Shown here piece after piece: positions 16,474 through 25,528 of a DNA stretch of 64,000 nucleotides. Positions within the stretch are counted from its first letter, which is position 1, and each line of letters begins with the position of its first letter. Both the position numbers and the translations under genes were made by a program. Below the pieces are notes generated by a model, which searched no databases, was not told the origin of the DNA, and saw only the letters and a list, made by a program, of their open reading frames with translations. Origin of the DNA: Nonlabens sp. Hel1_33_55 (lineage in GTDB: Bacteria > Bacteroidota > Bacteroidia > Flavobacteriales > Flavobacteriaceae); the NCBI RefSeq assembly GCF_900101765.1, contig NZ_LT627735.1:2635501-2699500 (forward strand), in the 5' to 3' direction.

Positions 16474-16941
16474 ATGGCAGGAACGTTGAACAAGGTGATG
16501 CTCATAGGCCACACAGGCGATGAGGTCAAAATGAAATATTTTGAAGGTGGCAATTGTATAGGTCGCTTCCCACTGGCAACTAATGAAGAATACATGAACC
16601 GCAACACCGGCGAGCGCGTTTCCAATACAGAGTGGCACAACTGCGTGGTGCGCAATAAGGCTGCAGAGGTTTGTGAGAAATATCTACACAAAGGCGACAA
16701 AGTCTATATTGAAGGTCGTATAAAATCCCGTCAATGGACTGGTGAGGATGGCCAGCAACGTTATACCACTGAAATTCAAGTGCAGGAGTTCACCTTCCTT
16801 ACTCCAAAAAACGAGAACACAGCTTCTGGAAGCAGTGCACCTCAATCATCGCAACCTGCTAATAACAGCACACCTGCACAGTCTAAAGCACCTGCCGCAC
16901 AATCCATGGCGGACGATGAGGACGATGACTTGCCATTTTAA
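16474..16941 (+). CDS. ssb: Single-stranded DNA-binding protein
   Basis: 155 residues. OB-fold start AGTLNKVMLIGHTGDEVKMKY, with TEWHNCVVRNKAAEVCEKYLHKGDKVYIEGRI as the core strands. A Ser/Pro/Gln-rich linker is followed by the acidic tip DDEDDDLPF, the standard SSB tail that recruits repair and replication partners. It lies between mutY and gldE. The TATATTTG at 16,435-16,442 could be its -7 element. Confidence 0.95.
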   Translation: MAGTLNKVMLIGHTGDEVKMKYFEGGNCIGRFPLATNEEYMNRNTGERVSNTEWHNCVVRNKAAEVCEKYLHKGDKVYIEGRIKSRQWTGEDGQQRYTTEIQVQEFTFLTPKNENTASGSSAPQSSQPANNSTPAQSKAPAAQSMADDEDDDLPF

Positions 16942-16966
16942 TTTTTACCCAACCAATTTATAGAAC

Positions 16967-18274
16967 TTGGATCCTGACCCATTGCCATTGAATCAATTGC
17001 TACTTGTATATCAACCAGAACAGTTGATCTATCTGGGCGTTTTTATCTTGCTACTCATTTTTAGCGCACTTATTAGCGGTGCAGAGGTGGCTCTTTTCTC
17101 CTTGAGCAATACAGAGCTTGAAGAAGATAATCCAGCTTTCTCAAAGAAAGCCATAGTCGCAAAACTACTGGACAGACCCAAAAAGTTGCTCGCAACCATT
17201 TTGATTGCAAACAATGCGATCAATATAACGTCTGTATTGATATTCAGTATTCTTGCAGAAGTCTGGTTCGGTGGGTTGGAGACCGAATGGATCAGGTTTG
17301 TATTGGAAGTAGGAGCCGTAACCTTTTTGATATTGCTTTTTGGCGAGATTTTCCCAAAGGTATATGCCAATAGAAACCCCATAGGTTTTGCCAACTTTAT
17401 GGCGATACCGCTCAATGTGCTGGATAAGCTATTCAGCTTTATGAGCTTGCCTATGCGTTATGTGACACTGCAGATTCAAGATCGATTAGGAAGTAAGAAA
17501 TCAAATATTACCGTATCGCAATTGTCTCAAGCGCTTGAACTTACAGATGAGAACGATACAACAGACGAAGAACAGCAGCTTTTGCAGGGAATTGTAAGCT
17601 TTGGCTTAACAGATACCAAGAACGTTATGCGCAACCGTACAGATGTTTTTGCGCTGGATGAAAATCTTACCTTCAAGGAAATTATTCCTCAAGTCGTAGA
17701 TAACGGTTACTCGCGTATTCCTGTTTTCAAAGAAAGCGTTGATAATATTACCGGGATTCTTTACGTCAAGGATCTTTTGCCTTACATAGATCGCAAGAAT
17801 TTCGAATGGACTAAACTGTTGCGCGAAGCTTACTTTGTACCGGAAAACAAGAAGCTAGATGACTTGCTACAGGATTTTCAGGAACAGAAAAAGCATCTTG
17901 CCATTGTGGTAGATGAATATGGCGGCACCAGCGGACTTATATCGTTAGAAGATATCATTGAAGAAATCGTAGGTGATATAAGCGATGAGTTTGATGACGA
18001 GAATCTTATCTATAGCAAGTTAGATGAGCGCAATTATATCTTTGAAGGCAAGACGTCCATTAAGGATTTCTACCGTATTCTTAAACTGGAAGAAGAATCC
18101 ATGCTGCTTTTTGAAGTTGGCAAAGGTGAATCTGAAACACTAGCAGGCTTTCTGCTAGAGCAAACAGGTCATTTCCCACGTAAACTCGATAAAATAATCT
18201 TTGAAGGATACACGTTTATCATAGAGTCCATGGACAAGAAACGCATCAAACAAATCAAGTGTACAACACCTTAA
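16967..18274 (+). CDS. gldE: Gliding-motility-associated protein GldE (CNNM/CorC-type)
   Basis: 435-residue membrane protein with an N-terminal DUF21/CNNM transmembrane domain (about three to four helices between residues 18 and 150), a tandem CBS pair (MRNRTDVFALDENLTF; KHLAIVVDEYGGTSGLISLEDI) and a C-terminal CorC_HlyC domain. The start is TTG at 16,967. It is directly followed by gldD, and the pair gldE-gldD after ssb is the flavobacterial gliding arrangement. GldE supports GldD or the gliding/type IX secretion apparatus; the homologous family transports divalent ions. Confidence 0.9.
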   Translation: MDPDPLPLNQLLLVYQPEQLIYLGVFILLLIFSALISGAEVALFSLSNTELEEDNPAFSKKAIVAKLLDRPKKLLATILIANNAINITSVLIFSILAEVWFGGLETEWIRFVLEVGAVTFLILLFGEIFPKVYANRNPIGFANFMAIPLNVLDKLFSFMSLPMRYVTLQIQDRLGSKKSNITVSQLSQALELTDENDTTDEEQQLLQGIVSFGLTDTKNVMRNRTDVFALDENLTFKEIIPQVVDNGYSRIPVFKESVDNITGILYVKDLLPYIDRKNFEWTKLLREAYFVPENKKLDDLLQDFQEQKKHLAIVVDEYGGTSGLISLEDIIEEIVGDISDEFDDENLIYSKLDERNYIFEGKTSIKDFYRILKLEEESMLLFEVGKGESETLAGFLLEQTGHFPRKLDKIIFEGYTFIIESMDKKRIKQIKCTTP

Positions 18275-18822
18275 GATCTGTAATATTTATTTTCATCCTC
18301 ACGCTGCTCGCAAGTTGTGGTGGTGATGCGCCAGTACCTAAACCAGATGCTCAACTTGCCCTGAATTATTCCAGACCCGTTTATAGATCACTAGATAAGG
18401 ATTTACCTTATACGTTTGATTTTAATGAGTCCGCTTTCGCGAAAGCGAATAACGACTATTCATCTTCTATATCTTATCCTGAGCTGGATGCCAAAATCTA
18501 CTTGACCTACCGCGCCGTGGATAGCAATTTGCGACAGTTGCTCATTGATGGGCAGAAATTATCCTACAATCATAACCAGATGGCAGACGCAATAAGCGAG
18601 AACCCATATTTAAACCCAGAGAAGCGTGTCTACGGAATGTTGTATGGTGTTGAGGGCAATGCGGCGTCAAATGTACAGTTCTATGCGACAGACAGTACCA
18701 AACACTTTCTTACGGCAGCGTTGTACTTTAATAGAGAGCCTAATTATGATTCCATTTTGCCCGCAGTTGATTATGTCAAGAAAGACATGTTCAAGATGAT
18801 GGAGAGCCTGAGGTGGAAATAA
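18259..18822 (+). CDS. gldD: Gliding motility lipoprotein GldD
   Basis: 187-residue lipoprotein required for gliding motility in flavobacteria. The signal peptide ends with the lipobox LLASC, so it is membrane-anchored. Family features include the YSRPVYRSL and LPYTFDFNESAFAKA segments and the C-terminal KKDMFKMMESLRW. It starts with GTG at 18,259, overlapping the end of gldE by 16 bp, consistent with coupling. The palindrome at 18,432-18,447 is read here as AFAKA. Confidence 0.9.
   Translation: MYNTLRSVIFIFILTLLASCGGDAPVPKPDAQLALNYSRPVYRSLDKDLPYTFDFNESAFAKANNDYSSSISYPELDAKIYLTYRAVDSNLRQLLIDGQKLSYNHNQMADAISENPYLNPEKRVYGMLYGVEGNAASNVQFYATDSTKHFLTAALYFNREPNYDSILPAVDYVKKDMFKMMESLRWK
18432..18447. 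repeat. Dispersed palindrome copy, in gldD
   Basis: Perfect core; read AFAKA. Confidence 0.85.
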
Positions 18823-18866
18823 AATAAACTCTGTAATGCTAGGCTTTAAAGTCAGACCTTTGTGTC

Positions 18867-19790
18867 ATGCCTTTTAATATTCCCAATTCCAGACTCAAGT
18901 ACATTTACCTAGTTATTCTAAGTATCATCTGGGGAACCTCTTTTATTCTTATCAAAAAGGCATTGGGTCAGGATGGAGATGGCAATTTGACCCTGCAACC
19001 GCTGCAATTGGGAGCATTGCGCACCATGGTATCTGGAGTGATTCTTATATCCATAGGCTGGAATTCATTTGCCAAAACACGTCGTAAAGACTGGCCATGG
19101 CTTGCTCTTTCTGGTTTACTGGGAACCTTCTTCCCTGCATTTTTATTTGCCTATGCACAAACCGAAATAGATAGCGCGATCAGCGCCATATTGAACTCTA
19201 CAATACCGCTCATTACCTTGATCTTGGGAGCAGTTTTATTTGGGATTAGCTTTTCAAAGCGGCAGCTGTTGGGCGTCATTATTGGTTTAACAGGCGCAGT
19301 TTGTTTAGTGCTTGCTGGAATGGAAAACAATCCAGGTCAGAATTATTTGTTTGCGGGTATTATTCTCATTGCGTGCTGCTGCTATGCCAGTAACGTGAAC
19401 ATTATTAAGAGGTATTTACAAAACATCAAACCTCTCGCTATCGCGACTGCTAATTTTGTATTTATCCTACCGCTGGCGTTGATCGTATTTTTCTGGGCAG
19501 ATGGTGATCGTCTTGACTTTACATCTGACGCGGTACTACGCAGCTTAGGGTTTATAGTAATCCTTTGCATTTTTGGAACCGTTGCTGCAAAAATTATGTT
19601 TAATAAGCTGGTGCAAATGACTTCGCCAGTTTTTGCTAGTAGTGTCACCTACTTAATGCCAGTTATAGGATTGACTTGGGGAATATTGGATGGAGAAGAC
19701 TTCTCAATCTGGCAGGTGCTAGCTACTGGAGTTATTATTCTCGCCGTCATTCTAGTAACTCGTGAAAAGAAAAAACCAGCCTCTGATTAG
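18867..19790 (+). CDS. EamA/DMT family transporter
   Basis: 307-residue inner-membrane protein with about ten hydrophobic segments and two EamA repeats. Typical family segments are IIWGTSFILIKKAL at the start, SAISAILNSTIPLITLILGA, and SPVFASSVTYLMPVIGLTWGI in the second repeat. The family exports amino acids, nucleosides or other metabolites; the substrate cannot be told. It ends at a weak terminator that overlaps its stop codon. Confidence 0.88.
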   Translation: MPFNIPNSRLKYIYLVILSIIWGTSFILIKKALGQDGDGNLTLQPLQLGALRTMVSGVILISIGWNSFAKTRRKDWPWLALSGLLGTFFPAFLFAYAQTEIDSAISAILNSTIPLITLILGAVLFGISFSKRQLLGVIIGLTGAVCLVLAGMENNPGQNYLFAGIILIACCCYASNVNIIKRYLQNIKPLAIATANFVFILPLALIVFFWADGDRLDFTSDAVLRSLGFIVILCIFGTVAAKIMFNKLVQMTSPVFASSVTYLMPVIGLTWGILDGEDFSIWQVLATGVIILAVILVTREKKKPASD

Positions 19791-19803
19791 AGACTGGCTT
19801 TTG
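19775..19803 (+). terminator. Terminator between the EamA transporter and the M16 peptidases
   Basis: Stem CCAG-C-CTCT / AGAG-A-CTGG with one mismatch and a 4-base loop, flanked by A and T runs. It lies over the transporter's stop codon, between convergent genes. Confidence 0.55.
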
Positions 19804-19817
19804 ATTGTGCTGTTTTT

Positions 19818-19833
19818 CGCTTTCGCGAAAGCG
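19818..19833. repeat. Dispersed palindrome copy, intergenic
   Basis: Perfect core between the EamA transporter and the convergent M16 gene, after the terminator. Confidence 0.85.
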
Positions 19834-19843
19834 AAGTTATTAT

Positions 19844-21910
19844 CTATTCAAAATCTGCATCAACGACACCTTCGTTTACACGTACGGTATTAATGTCAAA
19901 TCTCATATCACGTCCAGCCATTTGCTGAATGATTGTCATAGGATACTTGACACCTTTAACTTCTTTGTAGTTGTCGTATTTGATCAATGTTTTGAATTCC
20001 TGACCTTGAGCTTTCACAGTGTTTTCTTGACCTACCAAAAGACCAGAATTCATATCATAGAATGTCTTTTTAGTATCTGACCATTTAATTACATAAACAG
20101 TCTGGTCACCCATTTTTTCTGCACCAACAAGTTCACCTTGATCTGGAAATGTGTATTCTGGGAAAAGAACAGCCTCATCTGCAACTGCTGCAAGTTGTTC
20201 TCCTTCTAGTTCTGCATTACCCTGCATACCGCCTACTTTTCCTTTACCGTTTGCATAAACTTGCTTTGAGACTACGTTACCACCAACAGTTACGGTCTGG
20301 CTAAATTTATTATCATTGGTCTTTTTGACATTAAGAACAATCTCACCCATTGGTGAACTTGCCGATCCTATCAATGCTGTAGATTTTACAGCAGCAACAT
20401 TGTCACGGCCACCAATAGCTTTGATGTAATCTGCAAATACGGTATTTACAGTAGTTCCTTCTGGAACAGAAATCGTCGATGGACGCTCAGTTGGGTTAGC
20501 TTCCTTGTCATAGAATTTGATAGGTAATGTTTTACCATTCACCTTCATGGCCTCTAGGTTTTCAAGTACGTCGCTAGCTTTTCCAACAAGGACAACTCTC
20601 ATGTTGTCTGTTTTGAAATATTTGTTAGCTACACGCTTAACATCTTCTTTTGTTACAGCATTGATGTTTGCGATGAAATCTTTGTAGAAATCCTCGTCAA
20701 GATCATTCGTACGAATCGTGATAGCACGATCTGCAACTACTGATTTATCTTCTGACTGCATGATGAAGCTACCTAAGAATTTTGCCTTTGCGTTTGAAAG
20801 ATCTTCATCAGAAACGAAAGTAGTCTTGATGCGATCCAATTCTTTGAACGTTTCAACAACAGCGCTATCAGTTACCTCGTTACGCACTTTTGTTGTTGCT
20901 CTAAAAGTAGATTTGTAATCTCTACCAGCACCTAATCCGGATCCTGCACCGTATGTATACCCATTCTTTTCACGCAAGTTCATATTCAAATAAGAACCAA
21001 AACCACCTCCAAAGATGTAGTTTGCTACTAATGCAGCGTGGTAATCTTCATCCTTCATCTTTAATTCTGAAGTGTTGATTACGGCAAGTTCTGTTTGAAC
21101 GGCGTTAGGAACGTCTATAAAGTCAATTTCAGTTGTGGATACGTCGGTAACTTCTGGCAGATTTGCTTTTGGAGCTTCTTTTGCCTTCCAGTCCTTGAAA
21201 TATTTCTCAACTAGCTTTTTAGCTTCTTTTTTATCAATGTCACCACTGATTAGTAAATAAGCATTGTTAGGTACGAAATAATCGCTGTAGAATTTTTTGA
21301 CATCTGCTAGTGTTACATTGTTGATGCTTTCTTCAGTAGCAAACTCTCCAGCTGCGTGGTTTTTTCCATAAGCTAGAGCATTACGAACTGTACCAGCAAT
21401 TGCTGCAGCACTATTCTCTCCAGATTTGATCCCTTCGATCAATTGAGATTTTTCAGTTTCTAATTCTTCTTGTGTGAAGTTAGGATTCAATGCAGCCTCT
21501 GCAAAAAGTCCCATTACCTTATCGGTATATTTAGATAATGTAGAAACATAACCTCCACCGGTACCTACACTGATTCTTGCTCCCAAATAATCTACCTCTT
21601 CATTGAATTTTTCTTTTGGAGTTTTTGTGGTTCCTTTTCCCATGATAGAACCTGTTAGTGATTGAACACCAGTTTTGTCTCCTTCTACTATAGGTGGATT
21701 GTTAAGGTCCAGACTCATAGTAATCGTTGGAAGTTTGCGGTCTGTAACCACAAGAACTTCTAATCCATTATCCAAATCAAACGTATCTGGTTCTCCTAGA
21801 TTAATTTCAGGAGTTGGTCCAGATGTAGGAATCTTGGATCGATCTATTTGTGCGATGGCGCTGGTTCCTATAAAAAGAACGGCCATTAATATATTGATAT
21901 GCTTTTTCAT
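19844..21910 (-). CDS. M16 family peptidase, probable non-catalytic partner
   Basis: 688 residues from the ATG at 21,910, with a signal peptide (MKKHINILMAVLFIGTSAIAQ). The first 440 residues form two M16 domains (TFDLDNGLEVLVVTDRKLP; FGGGFGSYLNMNLREKNGYTYGAGS, the R/Y pair segment of M16B). The zinc motif HxxEH is missing, so it should be an inactive partner that completes the chamber for the upstream, HxxEH-containing subunit. A C-terminal extension of about 200 residues, beta-rich, resembles outer-membrane lipoprotein-sorting folds. It starts 10 bp after the upstream peptidase stop. Confidence 0.88.
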   Translation of the reverse strand: MKKHINILMAVLFIGTSAIAQIDRSKIPTSGPTPEINLGEPDTFDLDNGLEVLVVTDRKLPTITMSLDLNNPPIVEGDKTGVQSLTGSIMGKGTTKTPKEKFNEEVDYLGARISVGTGGGYVSTLSKYTDKVMGLFAEAALNPNFTQEELETEKSQLIEGIKSGENSAAAIAGTVRNALAYGKNHAAGEFATEESINNVTLADVKKFYSDYFVPNNAYLLISGDIDKKEAKKLVEKYFKDWKAKEAPKANLPEVTDVSTTEIDFIDVPNAVQTELAVINTSELKMKDEDYHAALVANYIFGGGFGSYLNMNLREKNGYTYGAGSGLGAGRDYKSTFRATTKVRNEVTDSAVVETFKELDRIKTTFVSDEDLSNAKAKFLGSFIMQSEDKSVVADRAITIRTNDLDEDFYKDFIANINAVTKEDVKRVANKYFKTDNMRVVLVGKASDVLENLEAMKVNGKTLPIKFYDKEANPTERPSTISVPEGTTVNTVFADYIKAIGGRDNVAAVKSTALIGSASSPMGEIVLNVKKTNDNKFSQTVTVGGNVVSKQVYANGKGKVGGMQGNAELEGEQLAAVADEAVLFPEYTFPDQGELVGAEKMGDQTVYVIKWSDTKKTFYDMNSGLLVGQENTVKAQGQEFKTLIKYDNYKEVKGVKYPMTIIQQMAGRDMRFDINTVRVNEGVVDADFE

Positions 21911-21919
21911 TGTCTTCAA

Positions 21920-23656
21920 TTATTTTTTTGTGATTGTAAACTCAGTTCTTCTTGATTGCTCATATTGTTCTGATGTACAATTCATCGTACTACAGTCAAC
22001 AACAGGATTAGCCTCACCGCGTCCAACTCCTTTTAATCTATTAGCAGCAATTCCTTTTCCTACTAAATATCCAATAACAGCTGCAGATCTTTTTTCTGAC
22101 AAAGCCATATTATAAGAATCACTACCGCGACTATCTGTAAAGGTTTCTGCTGTGAGCATAATGCTTTCATCTTGTTTCATCACTTGAGCCATCTTGTCCA
22201 ACTCCTTTTTAGATTCTGCGGTCAAAGTAGCTTGGTTATAATCAAAGAATATTTTGTCAGACATTTTATCTGTGCCTGTCGCCATCATCTCGTTTTTCAT
22301 TTGTTCTACTTCGTCTTCAGCATCATCCATGTCTGTAGGTGCTTGACCGGCTAGATAATCCAATTCCAATCTCTGGTTAGGATTTAAGTACTGGTTAGCA
22401 GCTCTTTTGATGTCTTCTCTAGTAACGCTTTTGTAGATTTCCAATTCTTTGTTGATACGATCTGTATCGCCCTGTAACATATTATAAGACGCCAGTGAAC
22501 TCGCAATACCTTGTACTCTAGAATTTGAATTGATGTACTGCGCTTCAAATTGATTTTGTAATTTTTGGTATTCACGTTCTGAAATAAGCGTGGTTTGAAG
22601 CTTTTTGATTTCTTCATCCATAACTGTTGCAAGCTTGCTTAATTCTGTGTCACCTTTCGCAAGAGCGCCCATAGTATAAGTACCATAATCCTGGTTAGCA
22701 GAATTAAATGCTAATACCTGAAAAGCAATTTTTTCATCTTCAACCATACGTTTTTGCATTCTAGAGCTATTACCACCAGTCAAAACTTGTGATATGTAAT
22801 CTAAAACGTAAGCGTCGCGATCAATTGACTTAGGAGTTACATAAGAAAAGATCTTTGCAGGAATCTGGATGTTTGCATCATATTCAGTTGCATATCTAGT
22901 TTTTGTGATTGGATCTTCTTTGATTACCGTTCTATTATTACGAGGTGCTTTGTTCTCAATAGTACCAAAGTAATCCTCGATCATTTTTTTGGTATCCTTG
23001 ACATCAATATCTCCAGCAACTACTAGTGTAGCGTTGTTAGGATTGTAGTATTTATCGTTGAAGGACTGAAACTCTTCCAATTTAGCAGCATCAAGATCTG
23101 CCATGGAACCTATCACAGATTGTCCGTATGGATGTTTTTTGAATAAGTGCTTGTCAATTCCAGTTCTATAGATTATTGCTCCATATGGTGCATTGTCTAT
23201 GCGCTGGCGCTTCTCTTCCTTAACTACTTCGTTTTGTGTGTCAACACCTATTTGTTCAATTTTAGGATGTAACATACGCTCACTTTCCATCCATAATCCT
23301 AACTCAAGCTTGTTGGAAGGAAATGTTTCGTAGTAATAAGTACGATCTTGAGTAGTATTGGCATTATTGCTACCACCATTTGCAGCTACAATATTGAACC
23401 ACTCTCCTCGCTCTACATTTTCTGTTCCTTCAAAAAGAAGGTGTTCAAAAAAGTGGGCAAAACCAGTTCTTCCTGGCTCTTCATCTTTAGCACCTACTTG
23501 ATACATAACACCAACGGTTACAACAGGCGCTGCATTTTCTTGATGTAGAATAACATGAAGACCGTTTTCAAGGTCATATTCTGTAAATTCTACCTTTTGG
23601 GCAAATCCTGTAGCGCTCAAAAAGGCAACCACAAGACCTAAGATAATTTTGTTCAT
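21920..23656 (-). CDS. M16 zinc peptidase fused to an OmpA-like domain
   Basis: 578 residues from the ATG at 23,656, with signal peptide MNKIILGLVVAFLSATGFAQ; 13 further open codons upstream are unlikely. The N-terminal M16 domain carries the zinc motif HFFEH and downstream glutamate; the second M16 domain has LTGGNSSRMQKRMVEDEKIA. After about residue 455 comes an OmpA/MotB-type peptidoglycan-binding domain (IFFDYNQATLT..., TFTDSRGSDSYNMALSEKRS, GVGRGEANPV, RRTEFTI). The fusion would tether the protease to the cell wall. Together with the downstream inactive M16 protein it should form an envelope protease. Confidence 0.9.
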   Translation of the reverse strand: MNKIILGLVVAFLSATGFAQKVEFTEYDLENGLHVILHQENAAPVVTVGVMYQVGAKDEEPGRTGFAHFFEHLLFEGTENVERGEWFNIVAANGGSNNANTTQDRTYYYETFPSNKLELGLWMESERMLHPKIEQIGVDTQNEVVKEEKRQRIDNAPYGAIIYRTGIDKHLFKKHPYGQSVIGSMADLDAAKLEEFQSFNDKYYNPNNATLVVAGDIDVKDTKKMIEDYFGTIENKAPRNNRTVIKEDPITKTRYATEYDANIQIPAKIFSYVTPKSIDRDAYVLDYISQVLTGGNSSRMQKRMVEDEKIAFQVLAFNSANQDYGTYTMGALAKGDTELSKLATVMDEEIKKLQTTLISEREYQKLQNQFEAQYINSNSRVQGIASSLASYNMLQGDTDRINKELEIYKSVTREDIKRAANQYLNPNQRLELDYLAGQAPTDMDDAEDEVEQMKNEMMATGTDKMSDKIFFDYNQATLTAESKKELDKMAQVMKQDESIMLTAETFTDSRGSDSYNMALSEKRSAAVIGYLVGKGIAANRLKGVGRGEANPVVDCSTMNCTSEQYEQSRRTEFTITKK

Positions 23657-23832
23657 TTGATTTTTTTTACATTTATATATACATGAGTGTAGCATTTAAT
23701 CGGAACGTTACACTTTTCATTTAAATCTAATAATAGTAAGGAATGCTGATTTATACCGTTAAAGTAATTTCAAAAGATTAGGTGCTACGCCAGATATATC
23801 CGAATTTTATCCCTTTACCAATCAAATCAACC

Positions 23833-24312
23833 ATGAAAAAATCAAACACCATTAAATACGCCATTCTAATCGCGGTCGCCCTTATCGTTTATTTTGTCTT
23901 GATAGATATAATAGGATATGGCGCAGAAAGTTGGTTATCATTTTTTAATGCAGTCATCGTCGGTGTAGGTCTGTTCTTTGTTATAAGAGATGTATATGAA
24001 CACGACAAGGAGCATTTTGAATATATGGAAGGTTTTGTGGCTGGAATCAAGGCAGGATTTATATCCACAACCATCTACACTATCTTCATGGCGATTTACC
24101 TATTTGAGATCAATCCTGATCTTGCAGAGCAGTTGGAAGAACAGGTGACTATTGCCGGTCAAGGTATTGAGGTGGCGTTGTTGCTGTTCATTTTCTTATC
24201 TGGTCTTGCTACCAGTATTGTCGTTTCATTATTAGTCATTCCTATCTACAAGCAATCATGGAATACTAGAAAGGTTCGTGCAGAGCAGGAACCTATGAAT
24301 GATAAGCACTAG
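23833..24312 (+). CDS. DUF4199 family membrane protein
   Basis: 159 residues from the ATG at 23,833. Four hydrophobic segments are visible (IKYAILIAVALIVYFVLID; WLSFFNAVIVGVGLFFVI; FISTTIYTIFMAIYLF; VALLLFIFLSGLATSIVVSL), with the short loop YMEGFVAGIKAGF between the second and third. This matches DUF4199, a Bacteroidota membrane family of unknown function. The upstream 17 open codons lack a good start context. Confidence 0.75.
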   Translation: MKKSNTIKYAILIAVALIVYFVLIDIIGYGAESWLSFFNAVIVGVGLFFVIRDVYEHDKEHFEYMEGFVAGIKAGFISTTIYTIFMAIYLFEINPDLAEQLEEQVTIAGQGIEVALLLFIFLSGLATSIVVSLLVIPIYKQSWNTRKVRAEQEPMNDKH

Positions 24313-24343
24313 AATTCAAGCTGTTTAATAAATGTGTATAACT

Positions 24344-24373
24344 TTGGTTATTTGACCAATAGCAGTATATTTG
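24344..24373 (+). promoter_or_regulatory. Promoter of rplU-rpmA
   Basis: TTG at 24,344-24,346 and TATATTTG at 24,366-24,373, separated by 19 bp, match the Bacteroidota housekeeping promoter (TTG / TAnnTTTG). The rplU start codon follows 32 bp further on. Confidence 0.6.
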
Positions 24374-24405
24374 CAGCCCGAAATTATTCACATTAATTAA
24401 TCATT

Positions 24406-25137
24406 ATGTACGCAATCGTAGAGATAGCAGGGCAACAATTCAAGATCGAGAAAGATCAGAAGTTGTTCGTACATCGCTTACAAGAGGACGAAGGAGCTAC
24501 GGTTTCCATCGATAAGATCCTTATGATAGGTGACGGCGACAACATCACACTCGGCGCCCCAGCTATAGAAGGAGCATTTGCTGAAGCAAAAGTTCTGGGA
24601 CACCTTAAGGGTGACAAAGTAATCGTTTTTAAGAAAAAACGTAGAAAAGGATACCGCAAGAAAAACGGTCACAGACAGTATATGTCTCAGATCCAGATTT
24701 CAAGCATTTCCGTAAAAGGTGGAAAGAAGAAAGACTCTTCTGATACCGCTTCCGCGAAAGCGAAAACAGAAAAAACTGAACCTGCAAAGAAAGCAGCTCC
24801 TGTAAAAGCAGAAGAAGCTCCTAAAGGTAAAGTTGAGAAAAAAGAAGCTCCAGCAAAAAAGGCACCAGCTAAGAAAGCAGCCGCCAAAGGTGGAGATGAT
24901 CTTAAAAAAATTGAAGGAGTAGGTCCAAAAATTGCTTCCACACTAGCTGAAGCTGGTCTAGCAACTTATGCAGACATTGCAAAATCAACTCCAGAAAAAA
25001 TTGCTGAAATCATTGCAGACGTTCGTGGTAACCACGTTCCTGACACATGGCCACAGCAAGCCCAACTTGCCGCAGACGGTAAATGGGATGAATTACAAGA
25101 ACTTCAAGATCGTCTAGACGGCGGCGTTGAAAAATAA
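24406..25137 (+). CDS. rplU: Ribosomal protein L21 with C-terminal helix-hairpin-helix extension
   Basis: 243 residues, more than twice the usual ~103. Residues 1-105 are L21 (MYAIVEIAGQQFKIEKDQKL; FKKKRRKGYRKKNGHRQ). Residues 105-163 are a Lys/Ala/Pro/Glu-rich low-complexity linker, containing a one-mismatch palindrome read as SAKAK. The last 80 residues (KKIEGVGPKIASTLAEAGLA...) are a helix-hairpin-helix domain of the type seen in Bacteroidota L21 tails. rpmA follows 46 bp later. L21 binds 23S rRNA; the tail's role is unknown. Confidence 0.93.
   Translation: MYAIVEIAGQQFKIEKDQKLFVHRLQEDEGATVSIDKILMIGDGDNITLGAPAIEGAFAEAKVLGHLKGDKVIVFKKKRRKGYRKKNGHRQYMSQIQISSISVKGGKKKDSSDTASAKAKTEKTEPAKKAAPVKAEEAPKGKVEKKEAPAKKAPAKKAAAKGGDDLKKIEGVGPKIASTLAEAGLATYADIAKSTPEKIAEIIADVRGNHVPDTWPQQAQLAADGKWDELQELQDRLDGGVEK
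24747..24762. repeat. Dispersed palindrome copy, in rplU
   Basis: One mismatch (CGCTTCCGCGAAAGCG) in the low-complexity linker; read ASAKA. Confidence 0.75.
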
Positions 25138-25183
25138 AGTCTAACCGTTCTCGGTAAGTATCGAGACATTAAAATAAATTATC

Positions 25184-25447
25184 ATGGCTCACAAAAAAGG
25201 AGTAGGTAGTTCGAAAAACGGAAGAGAATCAGAATCAAAACGCCTAGGTGTTAAGATTTTTGGTGGACAACCAGCCATTGCTGGTAATATCATCATCCGT
25301 CAGCGCGGTATGGAGCACCACCCAGGTGAAAACGTATATGCTGGTAAAGACTACACGTTACACGCACAAGTTGATGGTGAGGTAAAATTCACTAAAAAGA
25401 GAAACAATAGATCTTATGTATCTATTGTACCAGTTGGACAAGCTTAA
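25184..25447 (+). CDS. rpmA: Ribosomal protein L27
   Basis: 87-residue L27. The N terminus MAHKKGVGSSKNGRESESKR is the flexible tail that reaches the peptidyl-transferase centre, without the cleavable extension found in Firmicutes. GNIIIRQRGMEHHPGENV is the core signature. It forms an operon with rplU and is followed by a strong terminator. Confidence 0.95.
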   Translation: MAHKKGVGSSKNGRESESKRLGVKIFGGQPAIAGNIIIRQRGMEHHPGENVYAGKDYTLHAQVDGEVKFTKKRNNRSYVSIVPVGQA

Positions 25448-25471
25448 TAGCTGATCAACTTTATTTTACTG

Positions 25472-25508
25472 AAAATCCCGTCTTGGTTCAATCGAGACGG
25501 GATTTTTG
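25472..25508 (+). terminator. Terminator of rplU-rpmA
   Basis: A 12-bp stem (AAAATCCCGTCT / AGACGGGATTTT) with an 11-base loop and a T-run, 25 bp after the rpmA stop. Confidence 0.9.
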
Positions 25509-25528
25509 TATTATAGATTTCATAAATT

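Noticed and set aside
19805..20080. Rightward 91-codon frame opposite the M16 gene
   Set aside because: Lies antisense to a well-supported M16 peptidase end.
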